A stretch of DNA of 64,000 bases from assembly GCF_026914185.1 (NCBI RefSeq), contig NC_070570.1, forward strand, positions 3,286,001 to 3,350,000, given 5' to 3'. Below, one piece after another: positions 53,140-64,000 of this stretch. The translations under genes and the position numbers were made by a program. The DNA comes from Puccinia triticina (taxonomy: Eukaryota > Basidiomycota > Pucciniomycetes > Pucciniales > Pucciniaceae). The notes under the pieces are model-generated. The model had not been told where the DNA came from. It saw nothing but the letters and a program-made list of their open reading frames with translations, and did not search any database. Position 1 is the first letter of the stretch. Every line of letters starts with the position of its first letter.

Positions 53140-54075
53140 TCTCCTCCCGCTGCCCAGTCTGTGCCGGTCATCGAGGGGACGCACTCCTCTCGATGACTGG
53201 CCATTGAGGGAACTCACATCTCTCAATGGCCGGTTGACCGGTCTGACCGGCCATTGAGGGGATTTGGATATCCTCCCGATGACCAGTCTGTGCCGGTCAT
53301 TGAGGGGACTCACTCCTCTTGATGACCAGTCTAACTGGCCATCAAGGGAACTCACACCCCTTGATGGCCGGTTGACCGGTCTGACCGGCCATGGAGGGGA
53401 TTCGGATATCCTCCCGATGACCGGTCTGCACCGGTCATTGAGGGGACTCACTCCTTCCAATTACCGGTCTGCACCGGTCATTGAGGGATCTCACTCCTCT
53501 CAATGACCGGTCTGACTGGCCATTGAGGGAACCAGTCTGACCGGCCATCAAGGGGATTCGGATATCCTCCCAATGACCGGTCTGTGCCGGTTATTGAGGG
53601 GACTCACTCCTCTCAATGACCGGTCTGACTGGCCATTGAGGGAACTCACACCCCTCAATGGCCGGTTGACCGGTCTGACCAGCCATTGGGGGGATTTGGA
53701 TATCCTGCCAAACACCGGTCTGCACCGGTCATTGATGGGACTGAGATCTCCACCCGATGACTGGTCTGCACCGGTCATCGAGGGGAGTCACACCTTTTGA
53801 TGACCGGTCTGTACCGGTCATCGAGGGGACTCAGATCAGCTTAGATATCCTCTTGGTGAACGGTCTGTGCCGGTAATCAAGGGGAGTTGCAACTCTCAAT
53901 GACCAGTCAGACCGGCCATTGAGGGGACTCATTCTCCTCTCAATGACTGGTCTTTACCGGTCACCAAGTGGACTCATATCTCCTCGCCATCTGGTCATCG
54001 AGGGGAGTTAAACCTCTCCTCAATTTACCGGTACAGACCACCAGTCATTGAGACCTCCTCTCATCTGTGCCAGTC
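53140..54075. repeat. Palindromic minisatellite, GACCGGTCTGCACCGGTCAT type
   Basis: About 20 units of TGACCGGTCTG(T/C)(G/A)CCGGTCAT, TGAGGGGACTCACTCCTCTC with divergence, each with an inverted core. Higher-order units of about 180 bp (GGATTYGGATATCCTCCCGA) are visible four times. Confidence 0.75.
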
Positions 54076-54079
54076 ATCA

Positions 54080-55665
54080 AGAGGGGCTCAACTTCTCTAC
54101 AAATGTGGTACAACACCCATCCATCTCAGATTGCAAAGTTGCTAATTTCTCTGTAAATTCCTCCAATATCTGACCAACAAATCTAAACATCAGATCAACA
54201 AACATCTCAACACAATCTTCATCTTTCAAGATTTTTGACAAGGTTGGACACTCACTTGATTTCAATCATGGTGAACTTACACTCTAGCAGTCTTATTGGT
54301 CTGCGCAAACAGTGATTCATTCTAGAGATGGACCAGGATTTGAACTGATGCCAACAGATTCTTACCATTTGCAATCAAGTGATATCCATGCACAACCTCA
54401 AATTCCCAATATTGAGCCTTGAATGCTAGCTGTCTCTGTAATTGTTTACATTTTTCCCAAATTTCATCAAACTTAACCCTCAGGATATTTCCAACCTCTC
54501 AGACAAGCAAAGTTGTCAGAAAATTAAATTGAATTGCAAGGCTTGGTTTGCACATAGAAATGGAGGAAAAGCCAAAAATGTGGAGTGCACATAGTAAAAT
54601 TTTGGAGTACATTCAGGCTGGAACTAATTTTAATTCAGGGAATATTAATTTGACATCAATTAAAATGTACTGCGGCCTAAAGACCAACCTGAGAGAACTA
54701 TGGGATCTCAATCTTAGAAGTATATTCTACCCCCTTGATGATTTAATAGAACTTTTAAAACATCAATCTGGTCAGATCAATGTCTATGATTAACTAATAT
54801 CTTCCTGAAGTATGGTGTTGTAAGCCAGTTTGGGCACATGCCAAAATTCAGCCAAAAAGCGGCCAAGCGTGTGTGGCCAATCCCATAGCCTGCTTGGCCA
54901 ATCCCAAAGCCTGCTTAGCCAATCCCAAAGCCCGCCTGACACACTCCCAACACCTGCTTGGCACATGGAAAAGCTTGCTGGGTTTGGGACAAAGCCCTGC
55001 TGGGCCAATTTCAAGTGAGGGTGCCACACCACCAAAAGCTGTGCCTGCCATCAAGGAGAAACATTTCCCCTCCTCAAGGGTATGTTTTTGCTGCCTTTCA
55101 AGGCAGAGGCAAGGGCCAGAGTCTGATCACTGGCATGTGCAGTGTGCATTCCAAGTCACATATTCCATTGGCTCAGAGATTGATCCTGACCAAGCAGGAC
55201 TTGGCTGTGTGCAAAGTGCTGCCTCTCATCAATCCTGCCTGATCAAGCCCCCTGGGCACATACCAAACCCCCAGTGTTGCTTGGCCAAGGAGTTGGGCAT
55301 GTGCCCAGACACGCTTGCAAGACCATATGTATGTATATCCTCAGGAAGAGGCTTTCCATCAGCAGACTTAGGCTAGAATGAAATCATAAACCTTCAAGCC
55401 AAAAAAAAGATGTATCACCCAAACACTTAAAGGAGTGTGTTAATTCTCAAACAGTACATAAAAAAGCAGCACTCAAAAGCTTTGTGAATTTATGATTTTA
55501 TGCTTACAAATTTATGATTTCAAATTTGAACACCATTATTGAATAGTAAATCCAGAGATCACTTCATGAGGATCACAATTATTCCATGCAGCTTAGATGC
55601 TGAGACCTGGGAGTGCAGCGGCGAAGCCGCCTTATCCTCTAGTAAACTCAAAATCTTACTTCTCC
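54080..55665. other. No gene recognised; short tandem repeat at 54,880-54,950
   Basis: GCCTGCTTGGCCAATCCCAAA repeats about four times near 54,880-54,950. A frame at 54,548-54,793 has no recognised domain. Confidence 0.35.
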
Positions 55666-55668
55666 TCA

Positions 55669-58600
55669 ATGGCAAACCAAACATCAGATCCTTTGACCCC
55701 TCCTGCTCAAAAGTCAGACAATGCACAACTTCCACCGTCTTCCCTCCGTCGGTCCTCAAGAAATCCGACTCCTGTAAAGCGACCAGAGATGATTGCCCCT
55801 TCCAGTCATTCTAGAAGATCAGTTGCTGCTCCATCCCCCATGAGAAAAACCCCTTCATCATCTAATGCTCACCCTAACTCTAGTAGCCAGCAAAATTTTA
55901 ATAGCAGTAGTGATTCAACCACCCAGCAAAGCACCAACTCAAAAAAGCGGAAAATTGGTACAGACCCAGATGAAATTACGACCCCTATTCAAAACAGAAG
56001 CGCGGCAAATAAAAAGGAGAAAAAATTTTGAGTCTCCAAACCCGGCACCTCAACTCAAACTGGTGAGGCCATTCAGGTTGTTGATCTGGCTCAAGACTCC
56101 GATGACGGGAATGCAAGGATCAAGAAGCGTAAACGTAACAAGTATGTTGAGGAAGGATTTGATGTGATAACTGCCTACTTTGGAAAGCCTTATCACCTTC
56201 CAAAAGATGTAAGATAGTCCTTACTTTCTAATTATTGCTCAATTTTTATAGATGTGATGAGCGTGATCTTCTCAATTTCTTTATAATTTTTCAGGATAAA
56301 GACGACCCACCAATCACTTTCAAATGTCTGCACTGTCATGCAGCCATACAATCTGCTGTTTTGACCAATGCAAACCTTTACTCGCATTGAGATGGTCACC
56401 GGCAAAAAGGTAGGACTACCAATGGATGCCCTAAACGAGCTGAAGCTATCAAAGCTGGCGCAAAACTCCCACCTACAGTCTCGCAGCTTGCCAAAAAGGA
56501 TCAAGCTTCATCCAGCTCAAAGATTGAATCATTCTTTTGCTCGACTGAACGGTTTGACAACCTGGTGCTTAACCGGATGCTCTTCCTATGGCTGATCCAA
56601 AATGCTTTGGCTTGGACTTGTGTGGAAGACAAATCGTTGCAGGCTGCCTTCCATTACGCTCAACCATCTGCAAAGATATTCATGAGGAAATGGCAGGCAA
56701 AGTCAGCTCAATCGTTATACTTAGACTTACAGAATTCCATGATTAGCGCGCTTTTAGTGAGTACCTTCCTACATTTATACTCAAAAAAGGTTCAACTTCA
56801 TGATTTTTCTGATTTTGATGAAATTATATTCATTACAGGAAAATGACAGTCAATTTACGCTTATACACGACGTCTGGACTACCAAAGGCAATCATTACGG
56901 GTTTATAGGAGCCTCAGTTACGTATATCAACAACAATTGGGAGTATATTGTGCACCACTTGACTATTAAGCTGGTGGCTTGGTACCACAAAGAAGCTTGG
57001 TTGGCGGAGCCGATCGTTAACGTCTTGAGGAAACATAAACTTCATGAGAAGATAAGTTTTAGCATTATTTCTGGATAAAATCCCCAAAATATTCCATAAA
57101 CTCATCAACTTTCTGATTGTATATACATGTTAGCTCAGACAACTGATTCCGGATCAAACAACATAACGATGGCCCGAGAAATGTCTGATCAACTAACGAT
57201 TCTTCCAGATTCCTATACCTTGTGGGACCCCAAAAGAATGCATATCAAATGCTTCTGTCATAAGCTAGCGTTGGTTGTAGGCGCCGGATTGAAAGAGTTA
57301 GGCATCAAGGCTCCTCCTCCGCCGAAAGTGAAACAGTCAGTCTTGGGGCGCTTCCCTGTGGCGAAGACAATGGCACCTATTGCTGAAGAGGAGGAGTATG
57401 GCGAGGAGACTGTTGAGGTGGGTGCAGAAGATAAAGATTCCGGAACAGATGGAGAGGAAGATGATGAGGACAGCAAGGACAATGATGAGGACAATAATGT
57501 TGATCAAGATGATACAAACCAATCCAAAGTGGAAATCAATTCTTCAGTTGGTTTGAAGCGGGGCTCTCAGAGAGCAAGTAATCAAAACAATTCAAATGAA
57601 TTGAGTGAGCTAACCACAATGGTACAAGATTCTATTAGATAAAAAGAATTTCACTTGATTTTGTCAGTGAATTTTGCATATATCTTCTGCTTCCAGCTTG
57701 ATTTTGTCATCCAAAAAATCACCGGTTCAGCACCTTGTCGGCAAAAGTTCAAGACAATCACCCTTGCTAAAGGTTTGGATGTGCTTGACTTAATTGCTGG
57801 ATAGGGAATCAGGTGGAATATAAAGTATGAAAGTTGGAAAAGAGCATATGATGCACGCGCTGTAAGGTGTTTTTTTTTCAATTTCCAAGAAGTCTAACAA
57901 TTTCTCTGATTTTGGTATGAAACATAACAGTTTATTGATCAGATTTTGAAGGAGGAGTTTGATAAGCATGTTGCTAAAAAATCAAGAGCACGACAAACCG
58001 AAAAGAGTCGGTCAGGTCACTTCAAGGAGATAGTTTTTGATGCAAACAACTGGAGTGCAATCAAAGAACTTAATGACGAGCTTGAGGTGAGCCCAAATTC
58101 TTGCTATGTTCTACACACATACATTGTAAACTAAAGATATTTCGTCTGTTTGAAGATATTTGCGGTTATGACCAAGGAAATGGAAGGTGATGGATCAACC
58201 GGTGCTTTGGTATTGCCAAAGTATCACATTTAAAAAGATAGTTTAAAACAGAAGGCTCACAAATCCAGCCGTACCGATCCTTTGTACCCAATGTTTTACA
58301 AAATGCTTGATAAGGTGGATACTTATCTGGGAGAGGCCCTTTCCTGCAAGACATTGGTCACGGCAACCTTGCTCCATCCAGCGTTCCGATTAGCAGCATT
58401 CAAGGCATACTTTCCAGCAAAAAAGAAGAACGCTGAAGAAACTCTGATTTGATTATTTCAAGAACGTAAAAGAAGAATTGATTCAGAAAAAAACAAAACA
58501 ACTCAACCAACAAGTAAAGCTCCAGAAATTCCTCCCAACCAAGCTCGACCAAAATTGTCCAACCTTTTTCATTCATCAAGTGCTCAAGCAACAAACGATG

Positions 58601-59056
58601 AACTGGCTGTCTACTTCAAGGGTGGTGATGTATTTTCATTGGATGTTGAGGATACTAGTGCTCCATTGATTTGGTGGAAAGTGAGCAGATTCTTGAATAC
58701 ATACTATTTTCTCCAAATTTTTAATTCTGATTTCTATCTACTCCTTCCAGGAACGTCGTTCAAAATATCCAGTTCTTTCCTGCCTGGCTCGCAATTATCT
58801 TGCTTGCTCAGCATCATTGTGTGCGGCAAAAAGGACGTTCTCTGCCGCAGCAGATGTTTGTTCAAGCAACCGTGGCAAACTTCTTCCCAGGACAATTGAA
58901 ATGTGTGTCAGCAGTCGTATGTGGCTAAAGAACAATGTACCAGTCTTAGGGGATTTTGCTACTTTGAACAATCTTGTGCAGAAGTACTCTGCGTTCAAAG
59001 AATCCAAAACACCAAAAATTTTAGGTCATCTTCCTACTGGTTCAAAACCGTCTTAA
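55669..59056 (+). pseudogene. hAT transposase, decayed
   Basis: ATG 55,669 opens a Ser/Pro/Lys-rich N-terminus. Later blocks are: a BED-like zinc finger (FKCLHCHAAI ... LYSH), QPSAKIFMRKW, LIHDVWTTKGNHYGFIGASV (first catalytic D region), TDSGSNNITMAREM (second D), MHIKCFCHKLALVVGAGLKE, and the C-terminal dimerisation region KYPVLSCLARNYLACSASLC, ERTFSAA-like KRTFSAAADVCSSNRGKLLP, ending at 59,056. Introns split the gene. In-frame stops, for instance TGA where LYSH-R-DGH is expected, TAG near 57,802 and TAA near 58,230, mean it is not functional. The order and the RTFSAAADV motif are diagnostic of hAT. Confidence 0.88.
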
Positions 59057-59559
59057 TTTTTCAACAAAGTATTAATTTCTCTTTCAAAAACTCTTTGAGA
59101 AAGAAAGTAAGAACCGGCTTGTTTCCTTTCTTAATTAAATCAATACACGTACTTATGGTAACTAAAAATCATTCACATGAAAAGTGCAATAAACTGTGTG
59201 GTAACTATATACGTGCATGCTAGAAAAACCTGTATCGTAACTGTTAAAACCAATGCGATACAGGTTATTGTAACTGTTAAAAACGATGCAATAAAGGATA
59301 TTGTAACTATTCATGTTGATAACTTTGATAATAAACAAACTCCTGGAACCTTTGTTATTGTTAATTTTTGTCACATGCAATTTCGATAAAGTTAAGATAC
59401 AATTATTTTTGAAGAGAAGCCCAACCTGCTATGGTTTATCTTGGGAAAAAAATCGATACAGTTATTTTTTGGTATTTTAACGAAAAAAAAAGATATTTTA
59501 CCATACGTTACAGATACAGGTAACGGTAATGGCCCACCGTTGACAAGAGTGTTAGATTT

Positions 59560-60290
59560 AAAAATCTGTTGTTGGATTGAGAAGAGGATAGAGAAGAAAT
59601 TTTGAAAGAGGAGCTCTTGGGACTTTATTATCTTGATGAATCTTGAGGTGGTCAACAAGAAATAATGCTCTGACTTGATGGATTTATTACTATGATGTCA
59701 GAGTACTACTTAAACTAGAATGACCTGTCACGCTTGTGACAGCTACAATACAACTTCAGAAAAGAACTGCACGTCTCAACACTTGAGAAGCTACATGTCT
59801 CAAACAGTAAATAAATTTTACTAGATCTACATGTCTAGACATCAAGAGCCACAAGTCTTAATATAATAAACTATAATAATTTTTATGATAATAAAATTTA
59901 TAACTAGTTAATAAAATACTTTCAGGCTGAGGGTGACTAGAAATCTAACAAAAAGCACATTAAGGTTTGTAACACAACAAAGACCAACAGACAGCCACAC
60001 ATGAACCAACAATGGAGACTTGAGCATGACTACTACATTATCAAAGTTTGCCCTTGGCTTTTATTAATTGTGTAACTTGGGATTGCCTTCATGATGCAAG
60101 ATGATCAAACCTGATTAACCCATAATAAATTTGCACATTCCAAAAATGTATACATATTAACAACAATCTCTTGGAGCAAAGGCAATGGTAGGCCGCTACG
60201 CTATTTCAGCCACTGCCAGAATGATTGGCTGGGCTGAGGTTATTGTAAGGGTTGGGAGACCCTTGACTGTTTGGAGGCGGAGGGACAAGG
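59560..60290. other. No gene recognised
   Basis: AT-rich sequence right of the hAT element end. CACATGTCT-like short repeats lie near 59,770-59,830. Confidence 0.35.
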
Positions 60291-60339
60291 CAGTGAAGCC
60301 TTGGAGCGGTTCTAGAAACAATCTTGGGGGCTTTATTTC

Positions 60340-60480
60340 CTAGAGCTAGCTCAGTGAGAGAGGTATCAGTCCGGGGTCTCTCCTACATACAAGATGAATC
60401 ATAGAAGAAGGAGAAGAAAGGGAGTGAGAAGCTTACCTAGCTCAGTTAGAGAGGGATCAGTCCGGGGTCTCTACTGAGCT
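60340..60480. repeat. Direct duplication, ATCAGTCCGGGGTCTCT
   Basis: AGCTCAGTKAGAGAGG followed by ATCAGTCCGGGGTCTCT occurs at 60,349 and 60,438, about 90 bp apart. Confidence 0.6.
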
Positions 60481-60654
60481 GGGTGGGAAGTGGGGAAGTG
60501 AAGACTATGTAGCTGAGAGTCAAATACAAGCTGTTGTAATCAGGGATAGTCGTGTGTAACATTGTTAAACCCAAGGGGAGCGCAGGCTTCACAGTTATCA
60601 CAGTTAATCTGGGATGCACTCAAACAATCTTGGAATTCAATCAAACAATGTAAA

Positions 60655-60735
60655 CTTGGATGATCTCAACTGATAAACTATAAATCCAAGGGACCCCCCT
60701 TGGGTTTATATTTCATTAGCTGAGATCAACCCATT
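60655..60735. repeat. Palindrome around ATCCAAGGGACCCCCCTTGG
   Basis: GATCTCAACTGATAAACTAT, AAATCCAAGGG pairs with CCCTTGGGTTTATATTTCAT, TAGCTGAGATC. A likely MITE remnant. Confidence 0.5.
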
Positions 60736-60775
60736 TTAAATTGGTTGATTACATCCCAGTCAAACTGGGGTGACT

Positions 60776-61040
60776 GTAGCGGCACACCATTGGCACATAG
60801 CTACGCATTAGCATAGTGGCAAAAAGCGCCCACCAATTCAGAATAGCGTTAGTGCCGGTATGCTGCACTAGTTTTCAGTGGCGCTAACAGTGCACCAATT
60901 CTTTTTTAGAAGTAACCTGCTGCTACAGTTGCTATGCTGCACTACAGTGCTTTTAGCGGAAAATAGGGCTTTGTTGATGCTAAAAATTCTGTAGCACAGC
61001 GTAGCACCCTCTTTTGCACCCTGTGTGTGTAGCGTTAGCG
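60776..61040. mobile_element. MITE, GTAGCG family, copy 2
   Basis: Repeated TAGCGTTAGCGC, TGCACTAG and GTGGCGCTAAC motifs, with GTAGCGGCACAC at the left and GTGTGTAGCGTTAGCGC at the right. It is more diverged than the copy at 44,724-44,914. Confidence 0.45.
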
Positions 61041-61054
61041 CAATTCTGCTCTCC

Positions 61055-61715
61055 TCCAGAGAGGCTTGGTTAAGCTTGAGGTTGCCCAAACTTAACACAA
61101 GTCCCTCCCGTGCTTGCGGAGTGCAAGCACCCTCCCGCCAGGGAGGGACTTGCCTGTAATGTTGAGGTTCTTGCGTGACAAAGACCAGCCAAATGGCTGG
61201 AAAGACCATAAAACCCTACGGATGACCTCCAAACCCTCTGAAATTTGAGAAGCCAATGGCACCATTGGAATCCTCAGAACTTCCTACATGTTCTGAACTG
61301 TTGAACTCTTTAAAAAAAGCTGCTGTTGTGTTTGAAACCATTTGTAAGACTGGCCAAAAGCCAATAATCTATCACAGTAATTACAGATTGGTTTCCGGGG
61401 CAAAACACTATCACACCCCTTTCACACCCCTCAGAGCTTAAAATGGCTTTCTTGAAACACATGTAGAAACCTCAACAATGTCACTTTTGACATACTTTTT
61501 TTTTGGAAATCATAGGCAGGAAGGTAGGCTCCACTTCCCTCATTTTGATTCTTTGTTGGGGTGCTCAGTTGTAGGTGCTACAGGATTTTGAAACCAAAAT
61601 AAACCAAAATATCAAAAAAAAACCAATCTTGTCAGGCCATGCCTGCAAATTTACCAGTAAACCTCTCCTTTGGAGACGCTTCACGCCTCCTCAGAGAGGC
61701 TTAGTTAAGCTTTCC
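61055..61715. mobile_element. Decayed MITE related to 41,433-42,060
   Basis: CAAACTTAACACAAGTCCCTCC, GTGCTTGCGGAGTGCAAGCA and GGGAGGGACTTGCC at the left face AGAGAGGCTTAGTTAAGCTT at the right. The plan (AACTTA-AAGTCCCTC, GCG-CAAGC, GGAGGGACTT) is that of the other element. The frame at 61,256-61,441 has no domain. Confidence 0.4.
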
Positions 61716-61719
61716 ATTG

Positions 61720-62390
61720 GGGGTTGCCAGGATTTGGGGATTCAAGGAATTCCAGAGATTCTAAATCCCCCCCAAATAACCCCCTGTGCCCTCAAAGTAT
61801 GTCACATTAAAATTTTCCACAATGGGACATCCAGCTCTTGCAGGGCAGGAAACCTGATGGATATGTACCAAGTTTTTCACAACCAAACATCCGCCGGATG
61901 TTTCCAAGCATCTGCTGGATTTAAACCAAACATCCACTGGATATCTCAAACCATCCTCAGATGGCCAAAAGATTTGTCCAGCTGCGCTGGCCAGGGCCAT
62001 CCTATGCAAGGACTGGGCGCGGCATGGGGTGCACTACCAAGCTGAGGGACCAGGTGGCAGAGGCAGTCCGGTCGGGTGGGCGGAGGGGGGCCAGCGCTGG
62101 GTGTTGCAATGGGTTAGAGATGGCACTTGGGTACCCGGCACACGCAAGCAGGTACCTGGTATACCTGCCCAGAACACGCTGGGGGGTGCCGGGTGCCGGT
62201 GCGGGTGTCCAGTTTCTGGGCAAAAAAAAGTGGATACCCGCCCAACCTGGTGGGTCATTTTGGCTGTGGATATGGCTTGGAACACATATGCATTTAAATC
62301 AACTATATACATGCATATGCATGGTTAATATTGGACATGTTCTGCCAAGCTCACTGCTGGTATTCAACTCGGGCCATTGACCATCACAAC
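61720..62390. repeat. GGGTACCCG repeat, copy 4, and unassigned flank
   Basis: At 62,125-62,250 GGGTACCCGGCAC, GGGTGCCGGGTGCCGGTGCG and GTGGATACCCGCC match the other copies. The rest shows short CATCCGCCGGATGT-type repeats near 61,880-61,940 and no gene. Confidence 0.5.
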
Positions 62391-62395
62391 TCAGC

Positions 62396-64000
62396 ATGGC
62401 CACAACCAGCAGGAAGAGTTGCAAGCCTCCAAGATCACCAGCGCAATTGGATAGCCCTGGAATGTCTTCCCGATCTCAAAAGTATCCAACCCAGAAACAA
62501 CAATCAAGCAAAACTGTAAGTGTAGATGATTCAGACAAAAAAAAAATTGGCACCAATTGTTCCAAGTCTCAGGGATTGACTGATGAACAAGAGCTTGGTA
62601 TGCCTTTTTCAAACTAAAAATTCATTATTGTTCATTAAACAAAATCACTCAATCTTTTGTCTTCTTTACAGCACAGGCACTGAAAGTGCATAACAACCAA
62701 CTCAGCTTGTGTTACGCATTATATAATCCACCAATACTGTCCAATCAACTTGAAAAAAACAATTGCAAGATGATCTCATACTCCTGTAAAATGTGAGTAG
62801 TTTTTTTTTCCTGGCTACGTAATATATGTGCTATTATTATATTTACTGGTCTCAAGTTGAAGGTGCAGGAGTAACATCCACCGTCCGATCCACAATACTT
62901 CACCCTCAAATCTCTTGAAGCATGTTGCAAGTTGCCTCAAGAAACAACAACAAAGCAAGGGCAACAAAAAACTGGCCCATATGGGAGTCTCTGGCACCGG
63001 CAATATTGATCCACAGGAGGTGATCATTCAGGATCATTTTCTCCATTTTCAAATGCTCAAGACTGATATCTAATATCCCCCAGGTTCCGCAGCTCTGCGC
63101 AATCTGGTGTGCTGAGGCCGCTTGATCATTTTTGGCTCTCACTCAAATGTTGCATCAAGCTATCTTACACTTGGAAGTTGTCAAAAATCTACTGACTAGG
63201 AAAGCCGTCTCTTGTGAAATTGGCAGGTTATATACTGCAGTTCAGGAGTCATTCATCAAGCAGCTTGAGGTCAGTTTTTATGTTGTTGCAATTTCCCTTT
63301 CTCTTCCGCAGCTAATTTAATCAACCATTTTTTTTGGACAGATGCACAAAGGTGCACTCTATTTAGGCCTGGACACTTGGCAGTTGCTTAACACGTTTGA
63401 TATCTTAGGAACTGTTATTTACCGCTTGATTGAGGATGACACAGGCGGTTACAAATCCAAGGCAATGCCGCTTGATTTTGTGTTGCTAAAAGAAAGTCAC
63501 ACTGGTTTCTATTTAGCTGACTCTGTCTGGATCATCATGGAGAAATTTGGGTTGCAGAACAAGGCAACATTGACTCATGAATGTAAATCTATACTTACTG
63601 CTTGTTGATTTGTCTATTTTTATCTCACAGATATGTGGTATTGTCACGGACAATGCTTCAAATAACCAGAAGATGATTGAGGAGATTGGAAAACTCAAAT
63701 GGCCGCAAATCAAGGGCAAGGCGCAGTGGATTCAATGCTTTGCTCACATCTTGAACTTAATTGTTCAGGTGATATTGCGTCCTTTTGGCAGCTACAAAAA
63801 AGAAAAAAAAATAACATGGATTTATCTAATAATGACGAGTCCAACAAAGACAACGAGCAGGAGGCAGATGAGCAGATGAAAAAGTATTCTCTTCAGTCTT
63901 CTACTTCTATACTAATTTTTCCGGTAATTTCTTGCTATGCTATTGTTCACAGGTTTAGCGTGAACAAATGGGATGATCACAATGAATATGAACCAGAAAA
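62396..64000 (+). pseudogene. Second hAT transposase, runs off the right edge
   Basis: ATG 62,396 starts a Ser/Lys-rich N-terminus. Then come a BED-finger-like SNLLKHVASCL, ALTQMLHQAILHLEVVKNLL, LYLGLDTWQLLNTFDILGTV (first catalytic D), MPLDFVLLKESHTGFYLADS, GIVTDNASNNQKMIEEIGKL (second D) and WIQCFAHILNLIVQ (the CxH-hLN motif). Introns of 60-90 nt with GT-AG borders separate the exons. A TGA at 63,121 (AEAA-stop-SFLAL, where Arg is usual) and its position in a CGA context suggest inactivation by a C-to-T change. The C-terminal dimerisation half lies beyond the window. It is not a close copy of the hAT at 55,669. Confidence 0.85.

Larger units (their letters stand above)
49609..59542 (+). mobile_element. 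Probable hAT element with nested repeats
   Basis: CAACGGTGGGCC at 49,609-49,620 and GGCCCACCGTTG at 59,531-59,542 are perfect inverted ends, and ACAAGAG flanks both (49,602-49,608; 59,543-59,549). A decayed hAT transposase occupies the right third. The left 6 kb holds unrelated repeats, consistent with later insertions. The short inverted ends make the boundary tentative. Confidence 0.5.

Noticed and set aside
53125..53800. Several 75-111-aa ORFs rich in Arg/Ser/Leu
   Set aside because: They translate the palindromic minisatellite on both strands.

Overview
The window reads as nuclear DNA of a filamentous basidiomycete, most likely a rust fungus (Pucciniales). The basis is inference: GT-AG introns of about 70-100 nt, very dense nested transposons and MITEs, moderately AT-rich spacers and transposase families common in rust genomes. 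I see no rRNA, tRNA or CRISPR array and no clearly single-copy host gene that is intact. The only host-like trace is a decayed WD40 fragment near position 1,000-1,400.

The centre of the window (15,542-37,878, 22,337 bp) is what I consider the main discovery: one giant cargo-bearing DNA transposon. It has about 117-bp terminal inverted repeats that begin CACTG, and a TGA target-site duplication on both sides. It carries an intact four-exon TNP2/CACTA-type transposase (1,106 aa). It also carries seven other genes: a protein with three SAP-like helix repeats and a short relative of it at the far end; a 197-aa protein; a 591-aa basic protein; two minus-strand coiled-coil paralogues ending in SSKR-(P/A)-R; a 361-aa coiled-coil protein; and an 836-aa eight-exon protein with one SAP-like segment. 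The multi-exon models I could work out close in frame through every splice site. Several genes sit beside tandemly duplicated control regions of about 120-140 bp.

The element landed inside an older PIF/Harbinger transposase gene (minus strand, 38,960 to 37,879, continuing at 15,541). Removing the element and one TGA copy restores a continuous reading frame to a stop, which fixes the boundaries independently.

Left flank (1-15,541): decayed ORFs, two copies of a pyrimidine-rich leader, a foldback element, a 400-bp MITE with a 7-bp target duplication, a non-autonomous Copia-type LTR element (10,405-12,960, GCCCT duplication), a palindromic 43-bp minisatellite and an inverted Copia fragment.

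Right flank (38,960-64,000): minisatellites, MITEs, foldback elements nested three deep, a 21-bp minisatellite that is open in several frames, a decayed hAT transposase (55,669-59,056) probably inside a hAT element bounded by 49,609 and 59,542, and a second hAT transposase that runs off the right edge. Stops in the older transposases are mostly of the CGA-to-TGA or CAG-to-TAG kind. The giant element's genes have none, so it looks young.
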